Assembly: GCA_003646505.1 (NCBI GenBank)
Contig: QMKT01000065.1
Span: forward strand, 1-9,065
From: Campylobacterota bacterium
GTDB lineage: Bacteria > Campylobacterota > Campylobacteria > Campylobacterales > Sulfurovaceae
DNA length: 9,065 bases
Direction: 5' to 3'
This document shows positions 1 to 5,781 of this stretch, piece by piece; within the stretch, counting starts at the first letter, position 1, and each line of letters opens with the position of its first letter. The position numbers were made by a program, and so were the translations under genes. The notes under the pieces are model-generated. The model saw nothing but the letters and a program-made list of their open reading frames with translations. It was not told the DNA's origin and made no database searches.

Positions 1-216
1 AATGATATCGGAGTGTTTGACCATTATACTACACTGGACGCTCTGAGTGGTTTATACAAGGCGTTTTGTGAGAATGAGGGCATAGCTATAAGGTGTGCTT
101 ATGAGAAGCAACAAGAGGACACTAACACGCCTGAACAGTTAGCATATCTTAAAGCCTTTACTACCTTATGGGATTATTACACTAACAACAATCTTGATAG
201 TCGGGTGATAAAATGA
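1..216 (+). CDS. Hypothetical protein, probably 5'-truncated by the window edge
   Basis: The frame is open from base 1 to the TGA at 214-216 and gives 71 codons in the window. A GTG at 13 could start a 67-residue protein, but no properly spaced ribosome binding site precedes it and the frame stays open upstream, so the true start probably lies outside the window. The visible part is a compact soluble helical-looking chain with aromatic pairs (DHYTT, LWDYYTNN) and no membrane segment. Its stop overlaps the next start as ATGA at 213-216, so translation of the two is probably coupled. I do not recognise the family. Confidence 0.7.
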   Translation, partial: NDIGVFDHYTTLDALSGLYKAFCENEGIAIRCAYEKQQEDTNTPEQLAYLKAFTTLWDYYTNNNLDSRVIK

Positions 217-458
217 ATAGAATACCTAAATTTGATTTTAACACTCTTACCCCTGAAGCAATCAATGAGTGGATCATTCAGCTACACAATGCAGGACTAG
301 CCTATCACTTTGATGATGATCCCAGTGACATTATTGATAGTGATTTTATGAGACTGTTTAACAATGCAGAGGTAGATACACTAAACACTATCATGGAGGC
401 GATCTATAGCGTTAAGGGCTATGATCCTTTTGAAACATTAGTATTACTAACAGACTAA
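213..458 (+). CDS. Small acidic hypothetical protein (81 aa)
   Basis: ATG at 213 sits in an ATGA overlap with the preceding gene and has no strong ribosome binding site of its own, which fits translational coupling. The 81-residue product is acidic, with about 15 Asp/Glu against 4 Lys/Arg. It carries a TPEAINEWI helix start and a YHFDDDPSDII segment near residues 31-41. Similar 'HFDDDPxDI' segments occur, as I recall, in uncharacterised phage and plasmid proteins, but no function follows. The stop TAA (456-458) overlaps the AAGGAAG ribosome binding site of the next gene, as expected inside one operon. Confidence 0.85.
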   Translation: MNRIPKFDFNTLTPEAINEWIIQLHNAGLAYHFDDDPSDIIDSDFMRLFNNAEVDTLNTIMEAIYSVKGYDPFETLVLLTD

Positions 459-470
459 GGAAGCACCATT

Positions 471-956
471 ATGAACAACATCTATATTGCAAGAAACGGC
501 ACTTATCCAGAATCAGCTATTGAAGAAGTAAGCAGAGACGATCTATCTGTAAAATTCTGTAACATGGGTGGTGGTTTTGTTAAGTCTCTAACATTAGAGG
601 ATTTTGATACTATCTTTACCCCACATAAAGACAATGAACCAGACTACAAAGAGATCAGAGCAGGGATAGACGGGTCAGAGGGTGAACTAGGCTATAAAGC
701 CTATACAAGAGGGTATCTATGGAATGGGTGGACTACCCCTTGTTTTGAGTATGATCAGGTCGTAGAGGTGATTAAAGATGGTGCTTTACTAGCCTATGAC
801 AAAGAGACTGATACGTTTACAGATACCTTTGATAATGAGATGGATGAAGATCCAGAAACATACATAGGTTTTGACATTCTTATCAATGATAAGCCAGTGC
901 ATGTATATGCTATCGGATCGGGATCGTGGTGCTGGTACGTTATAAATAAAGTATAA
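471..956 (+). CDS. Acidic hypothetical protein (161 aa)
   Basis: ATG at 471 is preceded by AAGGAAG (457-463) at good spacing. The protein is acidic (about 31 Asp/Glu, 13 Lys/Arg) and soluble. It has a GYLWNGWTTPCFEYDQ stretch near residues 81-96 followed by LAYDKETDTFTDTF. This 'NGW-x-TP-F' plus 'YDxETDTF' pattern resembles small uncharacterised proteins of mobile elements, an impression from memory rather than a search. The C-terminal part is aromatic (SWCWYVINKV). It is separated from the next gene by about 90 bases containing a promoter-like sequence, so it probably ends one transcriptional subunit of the block. Confidence 0.87.
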   Translation: MNNIYIARNGTYPESAIEEVSRDDLSVKFCNMGGGFVKSLTLEDFDTIFTPHKDNEPDYKEIRAGIDGSEGELGYKAYTRGYLWNGWTTPCFEYDQVVEVIKDGALLAYDKETDTFTDTFDNEMDEDPETYIGFDILINDKPVHVYAIGSGSWCWYVINKV

Positions 957-961
957 ATAGC

Positions 962-989
962 TTTACATTATCATAAAAAGGTATATATT
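962..989 (+). promoter_or_regulatory. Sigma70-like promoter in a repeated leader module
   Basis: TTTACA (962-967), a 16-bp spacer and TATATT (984-989) fit a sigma70 promoter. Transcription would begin near 995 and serve the gene at 1046. The surrounding sequence, AGCTTTACA followed by an AT-rich AAAAAGGTATATA tract, resembles the leaders at 2412 and 2765 and appears to be a third copy that lacks the dyad. Confidence 0.55.
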
Positions 990-1045
990 AAACCAATGAG
1001 AGCATTTTGCACTCAAGGTCACTTTTAACTACAGGAAACAAGTCA

Positions 1046-1420
1046 ATGAACAAACAACAATACAATGCTTTAATCAAAGAGATCACTAGCAAGCAGAATC
1101 TCATTGCCAGACATACCAAAGCAATGAAACTAGCAGAGACGGATCTAGCTAATGCAATGAGAGCAGATAAGATTGATGTGTTTCAGGGTGATACTGGGAC
1201 AGTTACCTATAAACCTGCAACCAGAAACAAAACTATTATTAATCTTGCTAAGCTCTTTAAGCAGGTAAAGATCACCCTGTTTCTACAAATGATCAGCTTT
1301 AACGCTACAATGGCAAAGCCACTTATCAAGAGCGGTAAAGTGGATAGTAAACTGATTGATAGTGTTACCACTATTATCGCACAAAAAGGCACTGCTAAGC
1401 TGAAAGTGACAAGCCTATGA
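1046..1420 (+). CDS. Basic hypothetical protein with N-terminal coiled coil (124 aa)
   Basis: The start at ATG 1046 is chosen because ACAGGAAAC (1031-1039) lies at the right distance. A longer in-frame TTG start at 1007 lacks a ribosome binding site and would cross the promoter leader. Residues 1-50 look like a helical, coiled-coil-prone segment rich in Lys, Ala and Leu. They are followed by a short beta-type GDTGTVTYKPATRN segment and a C-terminal TAKLKVTSL strand. The product is basic (about 21 Lys/Arg, 8 Asp/Glu), in contrast to its acidic neighbours. The layout recalls small phage proteins with a coiled coil and a short beta domain, but I cannot assign it. The stop overlaps the next start as ATGA. 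Confidence 0.88.
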   Translation: MNKQQYNALIKEITSKQNLIARHTKAMKLAETDLANAMRADKIDVFQGDTGTVTYKPATRNKTIINLAKLFKQVKITLFLQMISFNATMAKPLIKSGKVDSKLIDSVTTIIAQKGTAKLKVTSL

Positions 1421-1542
1421 GATCCATTATAACAGCAGTAATACTGACATGGGCAATAGGTCTATATACTGACGTAATGGACGCTATTATAGGCACAACA
1501 TCAAAGGAAGTACCACGCTATGATAACAAGTATCCCTTTTAG
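1417..1542 (+). CDS. Small membrane-leaning peptide (41 aa), translationally coupled
   Basis: ATG at 1417-1419 overlaps the upstream stop as ATGA, and the frame runs 41 codons to the TAG at 1540-1542. The N-terminal half is hydrophobic (IITAVILTWAIGLY, then VMDAIIG) and could insert in the inner membrane. The tail (SKEVPRYDNKYPF) is polar. Its last 23 bases overlap the start of the next gene, whose ribosome binding site lies inside this frame. The coupled start, the snug fit in an otherwise unexplained 100-base gap and the sensible composition support a real gene. No family is recognised; a Rz1- or holin-like role cannot be argued from this alone. Confidence 0.6.
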   Translation: MRSIITAVILTWAIGLYTDVMDAIIGTTSKEVPRYDNKYPF

Positions 1543-1822
1543 TCGTCCTCTGTTCAATGAACCCCAGTGGCTCTGGTATGCTACAGAGGAAGATATATCC
1601 TATCCTTGTATAAATAACATAGTCGAAGTGGAGCATACAAGGCGAGGGAGCTTTCAGGTGGTGATAGCAGTACCAACAGAGCTGTATATCATCTTGAAGC
1701 ACCAAAAGATCAAGTACGTTTATGGTTTCACACTGGTAGGTAAACTATTCAGTATGATGACTGACAAAGGTGTTATTGATCTATGGGAATATAAGACATA
1801 TCCAAAATGGATAAACCAATAA
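1520..1822 (+). CDS. Hypothetical protein (100 aa)
   Basis: ATG at 1520 follows AAGGAAG (1504-1510) with 9 bases between. The product is a small soluble protein with several aromatic residues (PQWLWYATEED near residues 15-25) and alternating beta-like segments (FQVVIAVPTELYIIL, then YVYGFTLVGKLF). It is close to neutral, unlike the strongly acidic neighbour downstream. The start overlaps the end of the 41-aa frame by 23 bases, so the two genes share a transcript. I do not recognise the family. Confidence 0.82.
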   Translation: MITSIPFSRPLFNEPQWLWYATEEDISYPCINNIVEVEHTRRGSFQVVIAVPTELYIILKHQKIKYVYGFTLVGKLFSMMTDKGVIDLWEYKTYPKWINQ

Positions 1823-1841
1823 AATAGGACATTAAAACTCT

Positions 1842-2408
1842 ATGAATAAAGCAACCAAACAAGAAATAAATGAACGTGCTGAAAGCCTAGTACGCAGTGA
1901 GGTATACACCAATGCTTCATGGATGATCCAAGAGTTATCTAGCAATGAAAAGTACATGGATGAAATTATGGAATTTTCTAGTTGCTATACTGATCACCAT
2001 GCAGAGATTGAAGAGCTAAAAGATAAGAAAGAGGGAGTAGAAGAGAAACGGGATTATCAGATTGATGATCTGAATGATCACATTGATAGCCTAGATATAG
2101 AGGATGCAATGGATCAATGGGAAGATGTTTATGATGATTATATCTCTGCTATTGAAGAAACAGCTAACACGGATAGTGATCATATAGATCAGTGTATCTT
2201 TGATCTGGAAGGTGAACAAGAATACCCTAACGAAGCACTGGAATTTTGGATCGTCTCTGACTGGTTAATAGGTAAACTGGAAGATATGGGAGAGCTTACT
2301 ACAAGGGAGTTTATGGGGTTTGCAATATGGGGAAGGCAAACTTCAGGACAATCTATCTACATGGATTATACCTTTCAGTCATTAGCAGAAAGTTTATTAA
2401 ATAGTTAA
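1842..2408 (+). CDS. Highly acidic hypothetical protein (188 aa)
   Basis: ATG at 1842 is preceded by TAGGAC (1825-1830) at slightly long spacing. By hand count the protein has 48 Asp/Glu against 13 Lys/Arg, a net charge of about -35. Residues 50-110 form a charged helical, probably coiled-coil segment (EIEELKDKKEGVEEKRD and onward). The C-terminal third (ALEFWIVSDWLIGKLEDMGE, then FAIWGRQTSGQSIYMDYTF) matches my recollection of a conserved domain in uncharacterised proteins of plasmids and integrative elements, with its 'WGR-xxxGQ-xxxD' signature. The charge could suit nucleic-acid mimicry, but that is speculation. The dyad leader at 2412 follows directly. Confidence 0.88.
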   Translation: MNKATKQEINERAESLVRSEVYTNASWMIQELSSNEKYMDEIMEFSSCYTDHHAEIEELKDKKEGVEEKRDYQIDDLNDHIDSLDIEDAMDQWEDVYDDYISAIEETANTDSDHIDQCIFDLEGEQEYPNEALEFWIVSDWLIGKLEDMGELTTREFMGFAIWGRQTSGQSIYMDYTFQSLAESLLNS

Positions 2409-2411
2409 TAA

Positions 2412-2450
2412 ACCTTACACGCTATATATAAAGTATAGCGTGATCTTTTA
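2412..2450 (+). promoter_or_regulatory. Leader module with 9-bp dyad
   Basis: CACGCTATA (2418-2426) and TATAGCGTG (2434-2442) form a perfect 9-bp inverted repeat with a 7-base loop, followed by ATCTTTTAAAGCA. The same arrangement recurs at 2765-2813 upstream of the gene at 2829. A CTTACA -35-like hexamer at 2414-2419 overlaps the dyad. The element could be an operator over a promoter or an RNA hairpin that attenuates or protects the transcript. The T-run after the hairpin is short, so termination would be weak. Confidence 0.6.
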
Positions 2451-2473
2451 AAGCAAAACAGGAGTAAAGCAAT

Positions 2474-2761
2474 ATGATGAACACACTACAAAAACACTTG
2501 GATAATGCACTTAAACAGCTATCTTTAGACAATGGCTATCCTGAAGATGTACACCATTTAGATATGCACGAAGATCATCAAGAAATTATGTGTATGGTGC
2601 TTGAATGGCATCAATTATTAAAAGGGTATAGAACCCTATCAGAAATGAAAAGTGATAGGGCAGAGGATACCAGACTTATTAAAGCACAATTAAATGAATA
2701 CCTTGATAAGTATCTAGCAGAGGGAGAGGATACCGCTACCCTGATAGGTGACTTGTTATAA
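2474..2761 (+). CDS. Small acidic hypothetical protein (95 aa)
   Basis: A strong ribosome binding site AGGAG (2460-2464) precedes ATG 2474; the adjacent ATG at 2477 is an alternative start. The product is predicted to be all helical, acidic (19 Asp/Glu, 9 Lys/Arg) and rich in His (DVHHLDMHEDHQE near residues 25-37). The His/Asp/Glu cluster could bind metal, but no known motif is matched. It is a single-gene unit flanked by the two related dyad leaders, which suggests it was inserted or duplicated together with its leader. Confidence 0.84.
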   Translation: MMNTLQKHLDNALKQLSLDNGYPEDVHHLDMHEDHQEIMCMVLEWHQLLKGYRTLSEMKSDRAEDTRLIKAQLNEYLDKYLAEGEDTATLIGDLL

Positions 2762-2766
2762 ACAGC

Positions 2767-2797
2767 TTTACACTATATATAAAAAAGTATATAGTGT
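2767..2797 (+). promoter_or_regulatory. Second copy of dyad leader, with promoter-like hexamers
   Basis: ACACTATATA (2770-2779) and TATATAGTGT (2788-2797) form a 10-bp perfect inverted repeat with an 8-base A-rich loop. TTTACA (2767-2772), 17 bases and TATAGT (2790-2795) also read as a sigma70 promoter laid over the dyad. The downstream GTGATCTCTTTTAAAGCA matches the 2412 copy apart from two extra bases. The arms differ in sequence between copies but are compensated, as expected if the dyad itself is selected. Confidence 0.6.
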
Positions 2798-2828
2798 GAT
2801 CTCTTTTAAAGCAGAACCAGAGGCAATT

Positions 2829-3455
2829 ATGAAACAGCAAAACTTATTTACAAGTGATATATATCTTTTAGATTTTCTTACACCTAATTACCGTATAAAG
2901 CCAGATTATAATAGCCTAGTATCAGAATGTTTATTTGATATGTTTATTGATGTGGATAATTGCACTGTAATAGACAATGAGATAAGAGACCAAGCTATAC
3001 AAGTGCTTAACATACCTAAGTCATTAGCTTTGTTATATCAAGAAGAATTGGACTATGACATAAGCAGAGCTTTTGATAATGCTTTACGGGATCTAATGGA
3101 AGTACAATTTAGTAAAGAGTTACAGGATCACATTGAAGAGCAAAAGTATTTTAGTCACTATATAGATGCAAAAGGAGAGACAGTATCAAATTTTTGGGAG
3201 GCTGAAAGGGTAGTATTAGCTATCACTAGAAAAGAGCTAATACACGATTATTTAGATCCCAACTATCCAGTGACTTATGACGATTTAGATGATGCAATAG
3301 ACTATGAGCAATGGGTAGAAGATACTGATTTATACTTTAAATCCTACTATATGGATAGTGTATTTGTAGATGATGAATGGAAAGACTTACTATCTGACTA
3401 CTCTGAAGTAGGCTATAAAATTAACAAAATGATAAACAATAAAAGAGAGAAGTAA
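2829..3455 (+). CDS. Acidic hypothetical protein (208 aa)
   Basis: I place the start at ATG 2829, after AGAGG (2819-2823). A longer frame opening with TTG at 2748 would overlap the previous gene and read through the dyad leader. The protein is helical-looking and acidic (about 45 Asp/Glu, 20 Lys/Arg), with an unusually Asp/Tyr-rich C-terminal half (YDDLDDAIDYEQWVEDTD near residues 150-167). It has no membrane segment or catalytic motif that I recognise. It is followed after 7 bases by the next gene, so both are read from one transcript. Confidence 0.86.
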   Translation: MKQQNLFTSDIYLLDFLTPNYRIKPDYNSLVSECLFDMFIDVDNCTVIDNEIRDQAIQVLNIPKSLALLYQEELDYDISRAFDNALRDLMEVQFSKELQDHIEEQKYFSHYIDAKGETVSNFWEAERVVLAITRKELIHDYLDPNYPVTYDDLDDAIDYEQWVEDTDLYFKSYYMDSVFVDDEWKDLLSDYSEVGYKINKMINNKREK

Positions 3456-3462
3456 AGCACTT

Positions 3463-3765
3463 ATGAATTATAACGATATGAGAAAACACATTGATAGTAA
3501 AGCTGAAGAAAGAAACGCTCTACTATCAGAGCTAGATCAATCGGTAGCACTACAGGGGTTAATCCCTGAAGTGTTTAATCATCCTAATGTACGGTCTCAG
3601 TGGTCTGATAAGTCTATAGCAGAGTATGGCAGTAAACGGATTAAACCAGAAAGTAGAAGACTGGCAAAATTCAGGGTGTATTCAGGGGATACATTACTTG
3701 GCACGTTTGACTATGATAGTGTTCCTGAAGCACTGAGAGTCTTTAACATTAAAAAGGTGTATTAA
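3463..3765 (+). CDS. Hypothetical protein (100 aa)
   Basis: ATG at 3463 follows GAGAGAAG (3445-3452), and the leader GAAGTAAAGCACTTATG resembles the GGAGTAAAGCAATATG leader of the gene at 2474. The first half looks helical and mixed-charge (MRKHIDSKAEERNALLSELD). The second half is basic (SKRIKPESRRLAKFRV) and ends in a likely beta hairpin (YSGDTLLGTFDYDSVPEAL). A role in binding nucleic acid is possible from the basic patch but unproven. One base separates it from the Cys-rich gene, whose ribosome binding site AAAAAGGTG lies within this gene's last codons. Confidence 0.85.
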   Translation: MNYNDMRKHIDSKAEERNALLSELDQSVALQGLIPEVFNHPNVRSQWSDKSIAEYGSKRIKPESRRLAKFRVYSGDTLLGTFDYDSVPEALRVFNIKKVY

Positions 3766-3766
3766 A

Positions 3767-3949
3767 ATGTGTGAACACACAAAGTGTGAAAACATAGATG
3801 AAAATGACGGCCTTACCTATGATTGTGAAAAGTTATATGATTGTTGTGATTGTGGGGTAGGACGTAGTGATAACGGTTTTGAATGTTGTCCTTATTGTTG
3901 GTCATGTAATGCTTGTGACTACTGCAAAAATAAAAGAGAAGAGGATTAA
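3767..3949 (+). CDS. Cys-rich small protein, likely metal-binding (60 aa)
   Basis: ATG at 3767 is preceded by AAAAAGGTG at good spacing. The 60-residue product holds 12 cysteines and one histidine (C2, H4, C7, C20, C26, C27, C29, C40, C41, C44, C47, C50, C53). From C41 to C53 every third residue is Cys (CPYCWSCNACDYC), a CxxCxxCxxCxxC ladder. Such density implies zinc binding or, less likely, an iron-sulfur site; the ladder differs from the ferredoxin CxxCxxCxxxCP pattern. The N-terminal part offers further ligands (CEHTKC, CCDCG). No named zinc-ribbon family fits clearly. The gene lies in the middle of the acidic-protein operon with gaps of 1 and 4 bases. Confidence 0.83.
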   Translation: MCEHTKCENIDENDGLTYDCEKLYDCCDCGVGRSDNGFECCPYCWSCNACDYCKNKREED

Positions 3950-3953
3950 AATA

Positions 3954-4448
3954 ATGAATGAACAAAACCAAGAGAAGATAGACGATCTACCCTATGAGGT
4001 TAATGATCAGTTTATATCATGGATTGAGGATCACTATGAAGATGATCTTATTCAGGATATGGAAGACGCTATATGCAGTTATAATGAAAGTGAATGTGAT
4101 ATTGTTTTTGGGGATCAGAACGGTCAATATATCCCTAAACTGTTTGCTAGTTTATTACTATCTGAATATACCAGTATTCCAGATCCAGACAGTGAGACTA
4201 CAGGGATCTTTTTTGTCCAGAACGTGCATAAGGAAAACATAGCAGTATGGAAGGGTATAAACAAAGATGATCTTATCGTGCTATCAGATAGTGAAAATCT
4301 GAACTATGATATATGTGATCATTACTGGGACGTATGGAATGACGTTTTAATGATGGCAAAGCTAGAGTATGACGGCAAAAACTGGATACTAGATCAGGAT
4401 GGTGATCTGTGGATCAGATCTGAGCATTACATCTACATGGATCAATGA
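3954..4448 (+). CDS. Acidic hypothetical protein (164 aa)
   Basis: ATG at 3954 is favoured because GAGAAGAGGA (3936-3945) precedes it and the Cys-rich gene stops just upstream at 3949. The frame extends back to 3867, but only by overlapping that gene. The product is very acidic (about 38 Asp/Glu, 8 Lys/Arg). Its C-terminal region (YDICDHYWDVWNDVLMMAKL, then NWILDQDGDLWIRSE) has the aromatic/acidic 'WDxWxDVL ... W-L-QDGDLW' look that I recall from uncharacterised plasmid and phage proteins. The stop overlaps the start of the next small gene as ATGA (4445-4448). Confidence 0.87.
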   Translation: MNEQNQEKIDDLPYEVNDQFISWIEDHYEDDLIQDMEDAICSYNESECDIVFGDQNGQYIPKLFASLLLSEYTSIPDPDSETTGIFFVQNVHKENIAVWKGINKDDLIVLSDSENLNYDICDHYWDVWNDVLMMAKLEYDGKNWILDQDGDLWIRSEHYIYMDQ

Positions 4449-4603
4449 GCATGAGTACCCAAAGAATGAAGCTCTATAGCTTCGTATGGCGAGAGTTTAA
4501 GCAAGTGCTTGCACTGGAGAAGGCTATAGAAAAAGAGGGTGGTCGTGTCATTAGGTGCGGTTCTCTCTTCATAGAATATATATCAACTAAACAATTACAC
4601 TAG
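4445..4603 (+). CDS. Small basic hypothetical protein (52 aa)
   Basis: ATG at 4445-4447 overlaps the upstream stop as ATGA, and the frame runs 52 codons to the TAG at 4601-4603. That stop lies inside TAGGAG, the ribosome binding site of the next gene. Both junctions are typical of real coupled genes, and the frame exactly fills a gap that would otherwise be 165 bases. The product is basic and compact (MKLYSFVWREFKQVLALEKA, then an IEKEGGRVIRCGSLFIEYIS beta-hairpin-like part). It could be a small DNA-binding or antitoxin-like protein, but no motif proves this. Confidence 0.65.
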   Translation: MSMSTQRMKLYSFVWREFKQVLALEKAIEKEGGRVIRCGSLFIEYISTKQLH

Positions 4604-4613
4604 GAGAATAACA

Positions 4614-5090
4614 ATGAATAACACTGATACAAAGTGCATACACGGCATTGTAGGGCATTTAAAGGGAAAGATAGTGGTAGAGGGTATGGAAACCATTACA
4701 GAGGTAAATACGGGCAATCAGGACAATAACGGATATGAGAACGCAGAGACGTTTGGGATCTGTAGAAGTGATCTAGGCGAGTATGGTGTTTTTGTGGGTA
4801 GCTCTGTATTACCTACCTCACAAGATAGAGCAAATAACGTGCTATACATGAACCTAGGCAATGATGAATGTGAAGAGCCTAGACAGATACTGAAAGACAT
4901 AGCGGTAAACTTGGGTAACTTAGTCAATGCCATTGATGAAGCAGTGTATAAGATGGAGGTAGAAGAAAAAGAGGTAGAGCGTAAACAGTCATTACATAAC
5001 GCCTTAACCAAAGTATTATGTAGCTATACATTGAATACTAAAATATCTGATAGTGGCTTAAATGAAGTGCTAGACAGTTTAAAGGTGTAG
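4614..5090 (+). CDS. Hypothetical protein (158 aa), last gene of the first operon
   Basis: ATG at 4614 follows a strong AGGAG (4602-4606). Residues 1-75 look like a beta-rich domain (IHGIVGHLKGKIVVEGMETI, then YGVFVGSSVLPTS). Residues 90-130 look like a long acidic coiled-coil helix (LVNAIDEAVYKMEVEEKEVE), and a short helical tail follows. The product is moderately acidic. A hairpin terminator begins 39 bases after the stop, so this is the 3' end of the transcript unit. I do not recognise the family. Confidence 0.85.
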   Translation: MNNTDTKCIHGIVGHLKGKIVVEGMETITEVNTGNQDNNGYENAETFGICRSDLGEYGVFVGSSVLPTSQDRANNVLYMNLGNDECEEPRQILKDIAVNLGNLVNAIDEAVYKMEVEEKEVERKQSLHNALTKVLCSYTLNTKISDSGLNEVLDSLKV

Positions 5091-5128
5091 TCTTTCCTAC
5101 AGGAAACAAAGTTACTACAGATTTATAA

Positions 5129-5165
5129 GGGTATCACTTTAATTAGTGCTACCCTTTTTCTTTTT
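5129..5165 (+). terminator. Rho-independent terminator of the first operon
   Basis: GGGTATCAC (5129-5137) pairs with GTGCTACCC (5146-5154) with one internal mismatch, and the stem can extend by one T-A pair. It is followed by TTTTTCTTTTTCT. It lies just after the last gene of the block. Confidence 0.8.
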
Positions 5166-5256
5166 CTATTCTACAGATCGATCACCGATCCACCTTGGCA
5201 TAAAAATGCTATATCGATCACCCAATCTTGAGGCGAAATTCGCATATACACATATA

Positions 5257-5291
5257 GAGCCGAGAGATCCGAGAGAGCTGAGAGATCCGAG
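5257..5291. repeat. 17-bp tandem direct repeat
   Basis: GAGCYGAGAGATCCGAG occurs at 5257-5273 and again at 5275-5291, with one base difference (C/T) and an 18-bp period. Each copy contains a GATC. It could be a protein-binding pair or replication slippage. Confidence 0.75.
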
Positions 5292-5308
5292 CAAAAACGG
5301 GAAGAAAT

Positions 5309-5340
5309 CTGTACACTTTTCAAATTTGATAAAAGTACAG
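5309..5340. promoter_or_regulatory. Dyad, possible operator
   Basis: CTGTAC (5309-5314) and GTACAG (5335-5340) are inverted. Inner TTTT/AAAA arms surround CAAATTTG, itself palindromic. The sequence TACACTTTTCAA (5312-5323) recurs inverted as TTGAAAAGTGTA at 5429-5440. The arrangement suggests a regulator with sites spread over about 130 bp. Confidence 0.4.
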
Positions 5341-5407
5341 GAATCAATTAGAAGCCCGTACAACAATCAAAAGCTGCCCTGGTAGGTCCCTAGCCTGGAG
5401 CGTTCAA

Positions 5408-5426
5408 AACGGCTTAAAACGGCTTA
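5408..5426. repeat. Two AACGGCTTA boxes, 10-bp period
   Basis: AACGGCTTA occurs at 5408-5416 and 5418-5426, one helical turn apart. The same 9-mer occurs at 8456-8464 and 8480-8488 on the other side of the AT-rich operon, in the same orientation. Confidence 0.7.
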
Positions 5427-5461
5427 CATTGAAAAGTGTAATTTTAATCAATAAAATATAT

Positions 5462-5487
5462 AAAAACCTTTACATACCAGGTTTTTT
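5462..5487. terminator. Hairpin with T-run, possible terminator
   Basis: AAAAACCT (5462-5469) pairs with AGGTTTTT (5479-5486) around a 9-base loop. The T-run on one side and A-run on the other would let it act weakly in either direction. No gene ends directly upstream, so its role is unclear. Confidence 0.35.
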
Positions 5488-5502
5488 GTGAACGTGTAAA
5501 AA

Positions 5503-5531
5503 CTGGCATGGGTTTTGATCAATGCTATACA
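5503..5531 (+). promoter_or_regulatory. Candidate extended -10 promoter with downstream palindrome
   Basis: CTGGCA (5503-5508), 17 bases and TATACA (5526-5531), with TG one base upstream of the -10, fit an extended -10 promoter. A perfect 14-bp palindrome TTTATAGCTATAAA (5552-5565) lies where the transcript would begin and could be an operator. The next gene is 250 bases away, so this promoter is less certain than the one at 5706. Confidence 0.4.
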
Positions 5532-5705
5532 ATCAATTTATTATCAGTTTTTTTATAGCTATAAAGGAAGGGATAAAAAGAGATAAAAAACGGGTATAAA
5601 ATAGCAGTATATCGGTTTAATAGACTTTGTTAGCATATATTATTTTTATAAGTGTATGATTTTATTGAATAAAAAAAATAATGTATAACATTTTATAAAA
5701 ATAAC

Positions 5706-5733
5706 TTTACAATATTAATAAAATGTATATAAT
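5706..5733 (+). promoter_or_regulatory. Sigma70 promoter for the second operon
   Basis: TTTACA (5706-5711), a 16-bp spacer and a perfect TATAAT (5728-5733) lie about 50 bases before the first gene of the AT-rich operon. Transcription would start near 5740. The hexamers match the promoter-like leader at 962-989. Confidence 0.65.
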
Positions 5734-5781
5734 TATAGTCCAGTTATATAGTTTTTCTAATTAATTCAGGGGTTCAAAATT

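Larger units (their letters stand above)
5166..5781. other. Noncoding regulatory region between the two operons
   Basis: About 615 bases without a credible gene. In order it holds a 10-bp direct repeat ATCGATCACC (5177-5186, 5213-5222), a 17-bp tandem repeat (5257-5291), a dyad (5309-5340), two AACGGCTTA boxes (5408, 5418), a hairpin with a T-run (5462-5487), an extended -10 promoter (5503-5531), a sequence fitting the IHF consensus (AATCAATTTATTA, 5531-5543), a perfect 14-bp palindrome (5552-5565) and a sigma70 promoter (5706-5733). GC falls sharply after about 5540. The IHF match is weak evidence in such AT-rich DNA. Confidence 0.7.

Noticed and set aside
471..956. ArdA-type antirestriction protein, suggested by size and acidity
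   Set aside because: The characteristic ArdA N-terminal pattern (IYV...YN-G...G-W-D) is not present; only size and charge agree.
1007..1045. TTG-initiated N-terminal extension of the 124-aa protein
   Set aside because: The ATG at 1046 has an AGGAAA site at ideal spacing, and the extension covers the promoter leader.
2748..2828. TTG-initiated extension of the 208-aa protein
   Set aside because: It would overlap the previous gene's end and translate the dyad leader.
2951..2959. TGTGGATAA, a perfect DnaA-box match
   Set aside because: It is a single copy inside a coding region, far from the origin-like repeats; probably chance.
4718..5011. Frame of 97 codons on the - strand
   Set aside because: It lies opposite a well-supported gene and has no operon context.
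5166..5366. Open frame of 66 codons on the - strand
   Set aside because: Its low-complexity Ser/Leu/Gly stretch is simply the translated tandem repeat; no ribosome binding site or partner gene.
5146..5385. Open frame of 79 codons on the + strand
   Set aside because: It starts inside the terminator hairpin, has no ribosome binding site, and runs through the tandem repeat and dyad.
5522..5599. 25-codon frame starting at ATG 5522
   Set aside because: The ATG overlaps the candidate -10 element and has no ribosome binding site.
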